Of a stretch of 27,860 bases of DNA, positions 6,791 to 14,489 are shown piece after piece; position 1 is the first letter of the stretch; every line of letters begins with the position of its first letter. A program made the position numbers and the translations under genes. The stretch is from positions 1-27,860 of the forward strand of contig CAZIOH010000095.1 in the NCBI GenBank assembly GCA_964540815.1, in the 5' to 3' direction. The notes below the pieces were generated by a model that had not been told where the DNA came from, did no database searches, and saw only the letters and a program-made list of their open reading frames with translations. The stretch is from CAZIOH01 sp964540815. Lineage in GTDB: Bacteria > Myxococcota_A > Polyangia > Fen-1088.

Positions 6791-9512
6791 GGACCAGCTC
6801 GTGAACGCGCGCCAGCGCCGCGTCCAGGCGTTCCGGGTGCGCGCCGCCCCCCTGGGCCATGTCGGCGCGGCCGCCCCCCTTGCCTCCCAGCGCCCGGGCG
6901 ACCTCGCCCACGATGTGGCCGGCGCTGAAGCGCTCGGTGAGGTCCGGGGTCACCATGGCGACGAGGGCCACCTTGTCGCCCTCGACGCCGGCCAGCACGA
7001 TGACCCCCGAGCGCAGCTTGCCGCGCAGCTGGTCGGCCACCTCGCGCAGGGCCTTGGGGTCGGCGACCTCGGCCCGGGCGGCCAGCACCCTGACGCCGCT
7101 CACGTCCCGGGCCTCGGCGGCCAGATCGCGCCCGCTGCCGGCGGCCAGGCGGCGCTTGAGCTGCTCGATCTCGCGGTCCCTCTCGCGCAGCTCGCCTTGC
7201 AGCCGCTCCACCTTGCCCGCGACCGCGAACGGGGTGGCGCGCATGGCATCGGCCGCGGCCTCGAGCTCGGCCTGCAGGCGATGCACGTGGGTCACGGCAC
7301 CCTCGCCGCTGACCGCCTCGATCCGCCGCACGCCCTGCGCGATCCCGGTCTCCTCGGTGATCTTGACGAGCGCGATGTCCCCGGTGCGCGACACGTGGGT
7401 TCCTCCGCAAAACTCCTTGGAATCGCCCATGGTCACCACCCGCACGGTGTCGCCGTACTTCTCGCCGAAGAAGGCCACCGCGCCGGACTTCCTGGCGTCG
7501 GCGAGCGCGAGCACGTCGGTGCCGGTGGGCACGTTGGCGCGGACGGCCTGGTTGACCAGGTCCTCGACGCGCCGGCGCTCCTCCCGGGTGAGCGGCGCGA
7601 AGTGGGAGAAGTCGAAGCGCAGGCGGTCCGCGGCCACCCGCGAGCCCTTCTGGGCCACGTGATCCCCGAGCACCTGCCGCAGCGCCCAGTGCAAGAGGTG
7701 GGTGGCCGAATGGTTGCGGCGGGTGGCGTTGCGTCGCTCCTCGTCGACCACCAGCTCCACCCGGTCGCCCACCCGCAGGGGCCCTCCGGCCAGGCGTCCG
7801 TGGTGGACCAGCAGCGTGGGCATCGGGCGCTGGACGTCGGTCACGGTGAAGACCGCGCCCTCCGCCTGGATGGTCCCGCCGTCCCCCACCTGGCCACCTT
7901 GCTCCCCGTAGAAGGGTGTCCGGTCCACCACCACGGCGATCTCGTCCGAATCGGCGCCGGGGTCGACGGCGGGCTGGGCCTCCCGCACGCTGCGGCCATC
8001 CACCAGGATGGCCTTGATCACGCCGGTGGCGCGCAGGTGATCGTAGCCGAGGAACTCGGTCGGCCCGGCCTGCTCGGCCACCGTGCGATACACCGTGTCC
8101 ACGGCGGTGTCGCCGGAGCCGTGAAACTCGCTGCGGCGGCGCTGCGCGGTCATGGACTCCTCGAAGCCGGCCTCGTCCAGCTCCCAGCCGCGGCCCTCGG
8201 CGATGACCCGGGTCAGATCCAGCGGAAAGCCGAAGGTGTCGTAGAGCTTGAAGGCCAGCTCGCCACCGACCCGGCGCGCGCTGCCCGTCATCTCCTCGCC
8301 GAGGATGCGCAACCCGCGGTCGAGGGTCTCGCGGAAGCGCCGCTCCTCCTGCTCGGCCACCTCGCGGATCACGCTCCGCCGCTCCCCGAGCTCGGGGTAG
8401 ATCGGAGCCATCGCCATCACCACCTGGTCGGCCAGCCCCGCCAGGAAGGCGTCGTGGATGCCGAGCAGCCAGCCGTGATAGACCGCCCGGCGCATGATCC
8501 GCCGCAGGACGTACTCGCGCCCGGTCTTGTCGGGGAAGACCCCGTCGGCGACCAGGAAGGCGGTGGCGCGTGCGTGATCGGCGATGGCGCGCATCGAGGC
8601 CGAGGCGCCCGAGTAGTCCGTGGGCACGAAGGACTTCCCGGACAGGCCCGCCACCCGATCGATGAGCGGGCGAATCAGATCGGTCTCGTAGTTCGAGCGG
8701 ACCCCTTGCAGCACGGCGCACAGGCGCTCGAGGCCCATGCCGGTGTCGACCGACGGGCGAGGCAGGGGGCGGCGCTCGGTCTTCGAGACCTGTTCGAACT
8801 GCATGAACACCAGGTTCCAGATCTCGACCCAGCGATCGCAATCGCAGGCGGGCCCGAGGCAGGCCCGACCGGCCGCGACCTCGGCGCACGGGATGTCGTC
8901 GCCCTGGTGGTAGTGGATCTCGCTGCAGGGCCCGCAGGGGCCGGTGTCGCCCATGGCCCAGAAGTTGTCCTTGTCTCCGAGGCGCACCACCCGGGCGTCC
9001 GGCACCGAGGCGATCTTGCGCCACAGCCCGTGCGCCTCGTCGTCGGAGTCGTGGACGGTGTAGATGAGGCGCCCGGGATCGATCGCGTAGGTCCGGGTCA
9101 GGAGCTCGTAGGCGAAGGCGATGGCGTCGGCCTTGAAGTAGTCGCCGAAGGAGAAGTTCCCCAGCATCTCGAAGAAGGTGTGGTGGCGGGCGGTGCGCCC
9201 GACGTTGTCGAGATCGTTGTGCTTGCCGCCGGCTCGCACGCACTTCTGCGACGAGGTGGCCCGGGGCTCGGGGCGGCGGGCCTGCCCGGTGAACACGTCC
9301 TTGAACTGCACCATTCCGGCGTTGGTGAAGAGCAAGGTGGGATCGTGGCTCGGGACCAGGGAAGAGCTCGGGACCTCGACGTGCCCGCGCGCGCGGAAGA
9401 AGTCGAGGAATTGCCGGCGGGTGGCGCTGGAGGACGGAGCCGTCGAGACAGGTGAGGTGGAGGGGGGCGACATCGGGCCGTGAAGACTAGTGCACGCTGG
9501 TCCAAATATCAT
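6783..9512 (-). CDS. alaS: Alanyl-tRNA synthetase
   Basis: Charges tRNA-Ala with alanine in the cytoplasm; 909 aa, close to the usual length. The N-terminal class II catalytic domain is clear: FLDFFRARGHVEVPSSSLVP, GGKHNDLDNVGRTARHHTFFEMLGNFSFGDYF and WNLVFMQF. The editing domain has its zinc site: HSATH (601-605) and CGGTH (C702, H706). The C-Ala domain closes the protein (GGKGGGRADMAQGGG). Mischarged serine should therefore be cleared. A Cys-rich insert, CLGPACDCDRWVEIWN, sits where other AlaS proteins have a short loop. The ATG at 9512 has GGAA upstream but adds a non-conserved MIFGPACTSLHGP; the ATG at 9473 (MSPPSTSP) is an alternative. It lies 64 bp after pilT in the same direction and overlaps the next gene, so pilT, alaS, rluA-like and the acyltransferase may form one transcription unit. 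Confidence 0.98.
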   Translation of the reverse strand: MIFGPACTSLHGPMSPPSTSPVSTAPSSSATRRQFLDFFRARGHVEVPSSSLVPSHDPTLLFTNAGMVQFKDVFTGQARRPEPRATSSQKCVRAGGKHNDLDNVGRTARHHTFFEMLGNFSFGDYFKADAIAFAYELLTRTYAIDPGRLIYTVHDSDDEAHGLWRKIASVPDARVVRLGDKDNFWAMGDTGPCGPCSEIHYHQGDDIPCAEVAAGRACLGPACDCDRWVEIWNLVFMQFEQVSKTERRPLPRPSVDTGMGLERLCAVLQGVRSNYETDLIRPLIDRVAGLSGKSFVPTDYSGASASMRAIADHARATAFLVADGVFPDKTGREYVLRRIMRRAVYHGWLLGIHDAFLAGLADQVVMAMAPIYPELGERRSVIREVAEQEERRFRETLDRGLRILGEEMTGSARRVGGELAFKLYDTFGFPLDLTRVIAEGRGWELDEAGFEESMTAQRRRSEFHGSGDTAVDTVYRTVAEQAGPTEFLGYDHLRATGVIKAILVDGRSVREAQPAVDPGADSDEIAVVVDRTPFYGEQGGQVGDGGTIQAEGAVFTVTDVQRPMPTLLVHHGRLAGGPLRVGDRVELVVDEERRNATRRNHSATHLLHWALRQVLGDHVAQKGSRVAADRLRFDFSHFAPLTREERRRVEDLVNQAVRANVPTGTDVLALADARKSGAVAFFGEKYGDTVRVVTMGDSKEFCGGTHVSRTGDIALVKITEETGIAQGVRRIEAVSGEGAVTHVHRLQAELEAAADAMRATPFAVAGKVERLQGELRERDREIEQLKRRLAAGSGRDLAAEARDVSGVRVLAARAEVADPKALREVADQLRGKLRSGVIVLAGVEGDKVALVAMVTPDLTERFSAGHIVGEVARALGGKGGGRADMAQGGGAHPERLDAALARVHELVRG

Positions 9513-9576
9513 CCATTCCGCTGCCTCGTGCCAGGATTGACCGCGATCCTCGTGCGCTTGCGCTTCTGCGCTCGCC

Positions 9577-10782
9577 TCAGCGCTTGAACCGCTCGATGGG
9601 AAAGTCGGGATCGGGCGGGTTGTCGCCGCCGAACCCCCGGTTCACCACCTCGAGGGCGGGCTCGGTCGCCGACGGCGCGCCCCCCTCGGCCACCCCGTCC
9701 GAGCCGCGCCCGACGCCGCGGTACCGCAGGGAGAAGTCATCCGGGTTCGAGGCCTGGGACAGGGCTGCCTCGTAGGTGATGAGCTTGCGCATCACCAGAT
9801 CCATCAGGGACTGATCGAAGCTGACCATGCCGTAGGGGTCGCGCCCGGTGGCGATGACCTCGTGCAGCTCGCGGGTGCGCTTGGGGTCGGACACCAGCTC
9901 CCGCACCCGGGCGGTGCTGACCAGCACCTCCACGGCGGGGATCATGCCGAGCCCGTCGGCGCGCGGCAGCAGGCGCTGGGAGACCACGCCCTTGAGCACG
10001 CCCGCGAGCTGCAGCCGGGCCTGGGTTTGCTGGTGGGGTGGGAAGACCGACACGATGCGGTTCACGGTCTCGACCGCGTCGAGGGTGTGCAGGGTGGAGA
10101 TCACCAGGTGCCCGGTCTCGGCGGCCAGGAGCGCGATCTCGACCGTCTCGAGATCGCGCATCTCGCCCACCATCATCACGTCGGGGTCCTGCCGGAGCGC
10201 GGCCCGCAAGGCCTTGCCGAAGCTCAGGGTGTCGAAGCCAATCTCGCGCTGATTGACGATGCTCCGCCGATCGCGAAAGGTGTATTCGATCGGATCCTCG
10301 ACCGTGACGATGTGGCAGGCTCGACGCGCGTTGATGGCGTCGACCATGGCCGCGAGGGTGGTCGACTTGCCCGAGCCGGTGATGCCGGTGACCAGCAGCA
10401 GGCCCCGCTCGTTCTTGACCAGATCCAGCACCGCCCCCGGCAGGTTCAGCCCCTCGAACGGGGGGACCTCCGGGGGGATGAGGCGCAGCACCATGCCGGG
10501 GTTGCCCCGCTGCTGGAAGACGTTCACCCGGTAGCGGACGCCGTCCGCGGTGGCGTGAGCCAGATCCACGTCCCACGAGCGCCCGTACAGATCCCGCTGC
10601 CGCTCGTTCATCATCCCGAGCGCGAACGCCTCGACCGCGTCTCGCGACAGCGGGGGCACATCCCGGACCGTGCGCAGGTCGCCCTTGATCCGAAAGACCG
10701 GCGGCAGCCCCACCTTGAGGTGCACGTCCGAGGCGCCGAGCTGACGGGCGGCCTGGAGCACGCGATCGAGTATCGACGCCAT
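9577..10782 (-). CDS. pilT: Type IV pilus retraction ATPase PilT
   Basis: Hexameric motor ATPase that depolymerises type IV pili and drives twitching or gliding. The protein has 401 aa from the ATG at 10782 (MASILDRVLQAARQLGASDVHLKVG), where the conserved PilT N-terminus begins; the frame stays open far upstream but would overlap the divergent receiver gene. Walker A GITGSGKST (133-141), Asp box (VEDPIEYTF), Walker B DVMMVGEMRD (201-210) and His box HLVISTLHT (225-233) are intact. The C-terminal arm (TYEAALSQASNPDDFSLRYRG) is PilT-like. A tail of about 45 residues, rich in Gly/Pro/Asp, extends beyond the usual end. No other pilus gene is nearby. PilU is the alternative assignment. Confidence 0.95.
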   Translation of the reverse strand: MASILDRVLQAARQLGASDVHLKVGLPPVFRIKGDLRTVRDVPPLSRDAVEAFALGMMNERQRDLYGRSWDVDLAHATADGVRYRVNVFQQRGNPGMVLRLIPPEVPPFEGLNLPGAVLDLVKNERGLLLVTGITGSGKSTTLAAMVDAINARRACHIVTVEDPIEYTFRDRRSIVNQREIGFDTLSFGKALRAALRQDPDVMMVGEMRDLETVEIALLAAETGHLVISTLHTLDAVETVNRIVSVFPPHQQTQARLQLAGVLKGVVSQRLLPRADGLGMIPAVEVLVSTARVRELVSDPKRTRELHEVIATGRDPYGMVSFDQSLMDLVMRKLITYEAALSQASNPDDFSLRYRGVGRGSDGVAEGGAPSATEPALEVVNRGFGGDNPPDPDFPIERFKR

Positions 10783-10851
10783 GGGTGAGCTCGACCAGCG
10801 TAACACGGTTTCCCCTTTGGGGAGGACCGCCGACGGTGTTAGACCTTCGAC

Positions 10852-11907
10852 GTGCCGAGCGGCAACGACGAGCAGCCCGAGACGCAGGGCCAGGAGGTCC
10901 TGGTGGTGGACAAGGACGCCGCCATCGCCGCCGGCATGCCGGCTGCGCTCGGGCGCCTCGGCATGGTCGTCACGGTCACCGCCGACGTGATGCGGGCCCG
11001 GGATCTCTGCGTGAACAAGTTCTTCACCGCGGCGCTGCTCGACGTCGACACCCCGACCCCCGGCGCGGGGATCGAGCTCCTGCGCTTCGTGCGTGAGAAG
11101 TCTCCCCTGACCTCGGTGGTGGTGATGACCGCCCGCAAGGGCTTCGACATCGCGGTGGTGGGCTTTCGCAACGGCGCCGCCGACGTGATCGTCAAGGAGC
11201 CGGACTCGCTCGCTTACCTGAAGAAACGGATGGTGGCCATCGCCGAGGAGCTGCAGGCCACCAGCGAGAAGACCACCTTGCTGGAGGACGTGGCGGAGAT
11301 TCACCAGGATTTTCTGCGGCAGATGCGCGATCTGTCGCGCCAGCGTCTGAACCTCGAGGATCGACTGCTGGGGCGCGAGAGCAGCCAGGCGGGCTCGCCC
11401 CTCCAGACCTGCGCGGTCCTGCTGGTCGACGACGCCGAGGACGCCGCCGTCCGCTTCGCGGTGGCGTTGCCGCGCAACAAGGGCTGGAACGTCTCGCACG
11501 CGCGCAGCGGCGGCGAGGCCCTCGATCTCGTGACCCGAGCGCGACCGCACATCGCGCTCGTCAAGGAGCAGCTCCCCGATCTGCCGGGGCGGATCGTGAT
11601 CGGCTCGGTCAAGGCTGCCGCGCCCGACGCCGTCGCGCTGCTCTACGATTCGCCCTTCGTGGCCGGTCGTCCCGGGTTCCTCCGGATGATCGACGGCGCT
11701 CGGGTCATGGATCTGATGGGGGATCTCGAGAACCCCGCGCAGCTCGCGGCCCCGCTCGACGAGGTGCGCGAGGGCATCCAGCAAAAGCTCAAGGAGCGGC
11801 GTTACCTCCAGGCCTTTCGCCAGGAGAACCTGGAATTTCTGCAGCGCTACAACCAGATCCGCCAGCGGATCCAGCGGATCCTCGATCGCGGCAAGAGCCC
11901 CGCTTAG
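10852..11907 (+). CDS. Two-domain response regulator: receiver plus degenerate pseudo-receiver
   Basis: Protein of 351 aa with no DNA-binding or enzyme domain. Domain 1 (about 14-130) is a CheY-like receiver with acidic D20/D22, phosphoacceptor D64 (ALLDVD), T93 (VMTA) and K115 (VIVKEP), so it can probably be phosphorylated. A coiled-coil-like linker (about 131-180) leads to domain 2 (about 186-300), which starts as a receiver (AVLLVDDAED) but carries Lys (K238, IALVKEQLPDLPG) where the phosphoacceptor Asp should be; the conserved Thr and Lys are not evident either. The C-terminal end (about 300-345, LKERRYLQAFRQENLEFLQRYNQ in part) is a Gln/Arg-rich helix, probably coiled coil. The GTG at 10852 is the first start after an in-frame TAG at 10840. 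It is divergent from pilT by 69 bp, so control of pilus retraction or polarity is a reasonable guess. Confidence 0.85.
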   Translation: MPSGNDEQPETQGQEVLVVDKDAAIAAGMPAALGRLGMVVTVTADVMRARDLCVNKFFTAALLDVDTPTPGAGIELLRFVREKSPLTSVVVMTARKGFDIAVVGFRNGAADVIVKEPDSLAYLKKRMVAIAEELQATSEKTTLLEDVAEIHQDFLRQMRDLSRQRLNLEDRLLGRESSQAGSPLQTCAVLLVDDAEDAAVRFAVALPRNKGWNVSHARSGGEALDLVTRARPHIALVKEQLPDLPGRIVIGSVKAAAPDAVALLYDSPFVAGRPGFLRMIDGARVMDLMGDLENPAQLAAPLDEVREGIQQKLKERRYLQAFRQENLEFLQRYNQIRQRIQRILDRGKSPA

Positions 11908-11949
11908 GATCAATGCAGATCGGCGAGCGTCCGATTGGGGGACGGCCGG

Positions 11950-13476
11950 TCACCCGGGCTCGTCGCGGGCGTCGGTCGGTCCGGGCGCGGCCGGGGTGGC
12001 TTCGATCGAGGAGGGCTCGGGCGCGACGAGCTCGGTGACCCGCACGCCGAGCTCTCCATCGACGTCCACCAGCTCGCCGCGCGCCCACACGCGATCGGCG
12101 ATCCGCAGCTCGACCAGGGTCGATCGCGGGCGACCCAGAGAGATGACCGAGCCCTTCTGGAGCGCGATGAGCTCGTCGGCGCGCAGGATGAGCTCACCGA
12201 CCTCCGCCACCACCTCGAGCGGGGCGGAGGCGAGCATGGCGAGCATGGCGGCCGTGGATTGTCGGGCGAGCTGTTCGTCGTCGGCCATGGGGGGCGTCCT
12301 TCTTTCGGGGGTCGGGGGAGGGGCGACGTCCGGGGAAGCGTGCACGCGCGGCGGCGTCGGTGGCGGCGTCGGTGGCGGCGTCGGTGGCGGCGTCGGTGGN
12401 NNNNNNNNNNNNNNNNNNNNNNNNNNNNNNNNNNNNNNNNNNNNNNNNNNNNNNNNNNNNNNNNNNNNNNNNNNNNNNNNNNNNNNNNNNNNNNNNNNNG
12501 GCGGCGTCGGTGGCGGCGTCGGTGGCGGCGTCGGTGGCGGCGTCGGTGGATCGGAGGCCACCGCCGTCGCAGGTGAGCTCACCTCGGCGCGCCCGATCCT
12601 CGGGCGACGACGATCGGTCGGTCGAAAGTCGGAGGTGAGACGCAAGAGGCCCGTCGGCTCCCACAGGGCGCTGGCCGCGTGGTGGCCCAATCGAACGGCG
12701 GAGGGCCGGCTCGCCCCGTGCCCCACCGACGGGACGCCGTCGAAGACCACGGCGTCTCCCGGCGCGGCCCGCGCCCAGTCGCCGATCGGCAGGTGGGTTC
12801 GTGCCACCTCGACCGACAGCCGCACCGGAACCCGAGCCTCCAGCAGGCGGGCTCCGCGCGTCGGCGCCGGGCAGGACGGGATCCAGGTCGGTGGGATCTG
12901 CACGCGGACCCCCTCGTTGAAGGTGGCGCAACGGATGTGCAGCTCGAGCTGCACCAGCGCGTCGCGCGCGAGCTCCGCCCCCGGCCAGTCGACGACCGGC
13001 TCGAGGTCGATGGTCAAGGACGGGTCGGCCCTGCGCACCATCGCGCCGAGGGCGGCTGCCACGATGCCGATCTCGATCGGTGTGGGGGCCCGGTGAACCT
13101 TGGGGGGCGGGAGCCCGAGGGTGGCGGACACCAGCCCCAGGCACGAGAGGGCGTCCATGAGGATGAAGCCCCTGGGCTCTCCGCGATCTCCGCTCGGGCT
13201 GGCCAGGGCCATGGGGGCGGTCTCGGCGCGGTCGGGTTGCCGGCGACGAAGAGCCCACAGCGTGTCGGCGCCGCCGGGCGGCAGGGGCGGGCCCACGCGC
13301 GTGCAGCCGACGGTGACCTGACCGAGGGCCGCGAGGAAGACCGTCCCCTCGCGCCCGGGAAAGCCGAGTCGGCGTGCTGCGAGGTCGAAGAGCGCCTGGA
13401 ACGGTCCAGATACCTTGGCGAGATCCTCGGTGCCCCAGGGTCTGACCGCCACGCGATGGCTCCTCAAGTGCGACAT
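11950..13476 (-). CDS. sctQ: SctQ/FliM-N-like type III secretion cytoplasmic ring protein with (PPTP)n linker; contains an assembly gap
   Basis: Component of the cytoplasmic (C-ring) sorting platform of a type III secretion system, or a relative. The N-terminal part resembles SctQ (ILMDALSCLGLVS, then TPIEIGIVAAALGAMV). A first SpoA-like fold follows (LLEARVPVRLSVEVARTHL), and a clear C-terminal SpoA domain ends the protein (APLEVVAEVGELIL, LQKGSVISLGRP, WARGELVDVDGELGVRVTELV). The halves are joined by a (PPTP)n linker made of perfect 12-bp units and broken by 100 N. The visible phase on both sides keeps PPTP in frame, and any perfect repeat closing the gap would also be in frame, but the true length is unknown. 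An internal Met (MADDEQLARQ) just after the linker could start a separate SpoA-only product, as known for several SctQ genes. ATG at 13476; TTG at 13485 is an alternative. No other secretion gene is in the window. Confidence 0.82.
   Translation of the reverse strand: MSHLRSHRVAVRPWGTEDLAKVSGPFQALFDLAARRLGFPGREGTVFLAALGQVTVGCTRVGPPLPPGGADTLWALRRRQPDRAETAPMALASPSGDRGEPRGFILMDALSCLGLVSATLGLPPPKVHRAPTPIEIGIVAAALGAMVRRADPSLTIDLEPVVDWPGAELARDALVQLELHIRCATFNEGVRVQIPPTWIPSCPAPTRGARLLEARVPVRLSVEVARTHLPIGDWARAAPGDAVVFDGVPSVGHGASRPSAVRLGHHAASALWEPTGLLRLTSDFRPTDRRRPRIGRAEVSSPATAVASDPPTPPPTPPPTPPPTPXXXXXXXXXXXXXXXXXXXXXXXXXXXXXXXXXXPPTPPPTPPPTPPPTPPRVHASPDVAPPPTPERRTPPMADDEQLARQSTAAMLAMLASAPLEVVAEVGELILRADELIALQKGSVISLGRPRSTLVELRIADRVWARGELVDVDGELGVRVTELVAPEPSSIEATPAAPGPTDARDEPG
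12350..12547. repeat. 12-bp tandem repeat GGCGGCGTCGGT interrupted by a 100-N gap
   Basis: Four perfect copies lie left of the gap (12350-12397, plus GG at 12398-12399) and four right of it (12500-12547). Bases 12400-12499 are N, exactly 100, the usual placeholder for a gap of unknown size. With 100 bases the repeat phase would be broken by six, so the real missing length is not 100 if the array is perfect; it would be 10 plus a multiple of 12. On the minus strand it encodes repeated Pro-Pro-Thr-Pro. Confidence 0.95.
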
Positions 13477-13664
13477 TGCGACCAAGGTCGGGCGACCTAT
13501 TTCGACGGAGGTCGAGCGGGTGTCAAGGCCGAACCCGCCGGGACGTTAGCGGTCGAGGACGGAAGGCGGAGGATCTCGACCGGATCCCCACGGCCGCAGA
13601 TTTTGCGTCGAGGTCCGAATCCCGCCGATCGGGTCCGGCTGCCGCACGAGGACAAACAGTTCTT

Positions 13665-13695
13665 CTTTCCGGAAAGTCACGCCTGAGTATTATTC
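13665..13695 (+). promoter_or_regulatory. Candidate promoter/operator before the anti-sigma-like gene
   Basis: CTTTCCGGAAAG (13665-13676) is a perfect 12-bp palindrome. Ten bases after GAAAG comes GTATTATTC (13687-13695), in which TATTAT (13688-13693) matches the -10 consensus at five of six positions. Transcription would begin near 13700, about 55 bp before the ATG. The palindrome sits around the -35 position, where a consensus -35 is absent, suggesting a regulated or alternative-sigma promoter. Confidence 0.35.
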
Positions 13696-13755
13696 CGTAA
13701 CCTGATGCCACGGGAGTCATCGTACAGCTGTGTTGCGTGACGGTCGTTCACCGTG

Positions 13756-13995
13756 ATGAGCTGTAATCAACTCATGGAGTTCTGCCTCGACTATCTCGAG
13801 GGCGAGCTGCCGGACGACGAGCAGGTGCGATTTCGTCGGCACCTCGGGCAGTGCCCGGACTGCGTGACGTTCTTCGAGACCTACCGTCGGACCGCCGAGA
13901 TCTCGCGGAGGGCGGTGCAGGCGGCGATGCCCGAGGCCCTCAAGCGAACAATCCAGTCGTTCCTCCGCGAGCGCTGCAACAACCGCAAGACCTGA
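13756..13995 (+). CDS. Small zinc-finger (anti-sigma factor-like) protein
   Basis: Soluble protein of 79 aa with the zinc-binding anti-sigma motif: C3 near the N-terminus and H29-x3-C33-x2-C36 (HLGQCPDC), preceded by the typical helix LEGELPDDEQVRFRRHL. Members bind and hold ECF sigma factors and can respond to thiol oxidation. There is no transmembrane segment, unlike many anti-sigma factors. An ECF sigma gene is normally next door, but none is seen; the neighbours are sctQ (divergent) and an FHA gene. ATG at 13756 is preferred; a GTG sits directly before it at 13753. Its last codons and stop are inside a tandem duplication (13991-14016). Confidence 0.82.
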   Translation: MSCNQLMEFCLDYLEGELPDDEQVRFRRHLGQCPDCVTFFETYRRTAEISRRAVQAAMPEALKRTIQSFLRERCNNRKT

Positions 13996-14016
13996 CCGCG
14001 TGACCTGACCGCGTGA
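13991..14016. repeat. Perfect 13-bp tandem duplication spanning a stop codon
   Basis: CCTGACCGCGTGA occurs twice in direct succession (13991-14003 and 14004-14016). The first copy contains the TGA of the anti-sigma-like gene, so a stop is kept in either copy number. It looks like a recent duplication. Confidence 0.8.
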
Positions 14017-14070
14017 GGGGGGGAGTGGCCACTGGGGTCGGCTGGCGCCGAGTGATGGAATGGCGAGCGA

Positions 14071-14104
14071 GGCCGAGATCCTCGGCCGTCGAGCCAAGTT
14101 TTTT
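14071..14104 (+). terminator. Possible terminator after the anti-sigma-like gene
   Basis: GGCCGAG (14071-14077) and CTCGGCC (14081-14087) form a perfect 7-bp stem with a three-base loop. A run of six T follows at 14099-14104, but 11 bases after the stem, which is too far for a classical intrinsic terminator. Confidence 0.35.
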
Positions 14105-14131
14105 GACCGAGGTAGTCCGATGAAGTATCAA
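14103..14131 (+). promoter_or_regulatory. Sigma-70-like promoter TTGACC-N17-TATCAA
   Basis: TTGACC (14103-14108) and TATCAA (14126-14131) are separated by 17 bases and match five and four of six consensus positions. Transcription would start near 14138. The next gene begins at 14490, so this implies either a leader of about 350 bases or a short separate transcript ending at the hairpin 14190-14221. Confidence 0.45.
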
Positions 14132-14189
14132 CACCTACATCATCTGACATTGGCTACACGCAGTCGGTGATCCGGTCTTCCTCGGTCGG

Positions 14190-14221
14190 CCCTCGGTCGC
14201 GCAATGGTGCGGGGCCGAGGG
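14190..14221 (+). terminator. GC-rich hairpin, possible terminator or attenuator
   Basis: CCCTCGG (14190-14196) pairs with CCGAGGG (14215-14221), with CGC/GCG able to extend the stem inside the loop; TCGTTCTTTC follows. CCTCGGTC also occurs at 14180-14187 and 14191-14198, and GACCGAGG at 14105-14112, so several mutually exclusive pairings are possible. Confidence 0.35.
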
Positions 14222-14489
14222 TCGTTCTTTCGGCAGAGGTGGGGCGGTGCCCGTGGGCGCGGGTGCGCGTGGGCGCGCGGTCGTCTTCGGCTCGCCTGCC
14301 CTCGATCGACGGAGTCGAGCGCGCGATGGTGGACCCTAACCCCGCGAGATCAGCGACCTTGACTTGCCCCGTCGGCGGACCAAGAATCTCGCGCTTCATG
14401 CTGGCCTTCATACTAGCCTTCGGGTTCGCCTTCGGGCTCGAATCGACGGTGACCTGCCTGCGCGCGCGCCACCCGGAACGACGCGCTCC

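Larger units (their letters stand above)
13996..14489. other. Intergenic region between the anti-sigma-like gene and the first zinc-ribbon FHA gene
   Basis: About 490 bases with regulatory-looking features. They are the 13-bp duplication, a hairpin with a delayed T-run (14071-14104), a sigma-70-like promoter (14103-14131) and a GC-rich hairpin (14190-14221). A GTGGGCGCG-type purine/pyrimidine repeat follows (14250-14280), then an imperfect repeat of TTCGGG/CTGGCC words (14398-14442). A 108-codon plus-strand open frame (14167-14493) has a hydrophobic stretch but no good start or family; I do not call it. Confidence 0.5.

Noticed and set aside
6412..9243. 943-codon minus-strand frame overlapping alaS
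   Set aside because: Arg/Pro/Gly-rich shadow in another frame of alaS and the pseudouridine synthase gene.
10783..11913. Upstream extension of the pilT frame to 11913
   Set aside because: Conserved PilT N-terminus starts at 10782; the extension is antisense to the receiver gene, whose domains are clear.
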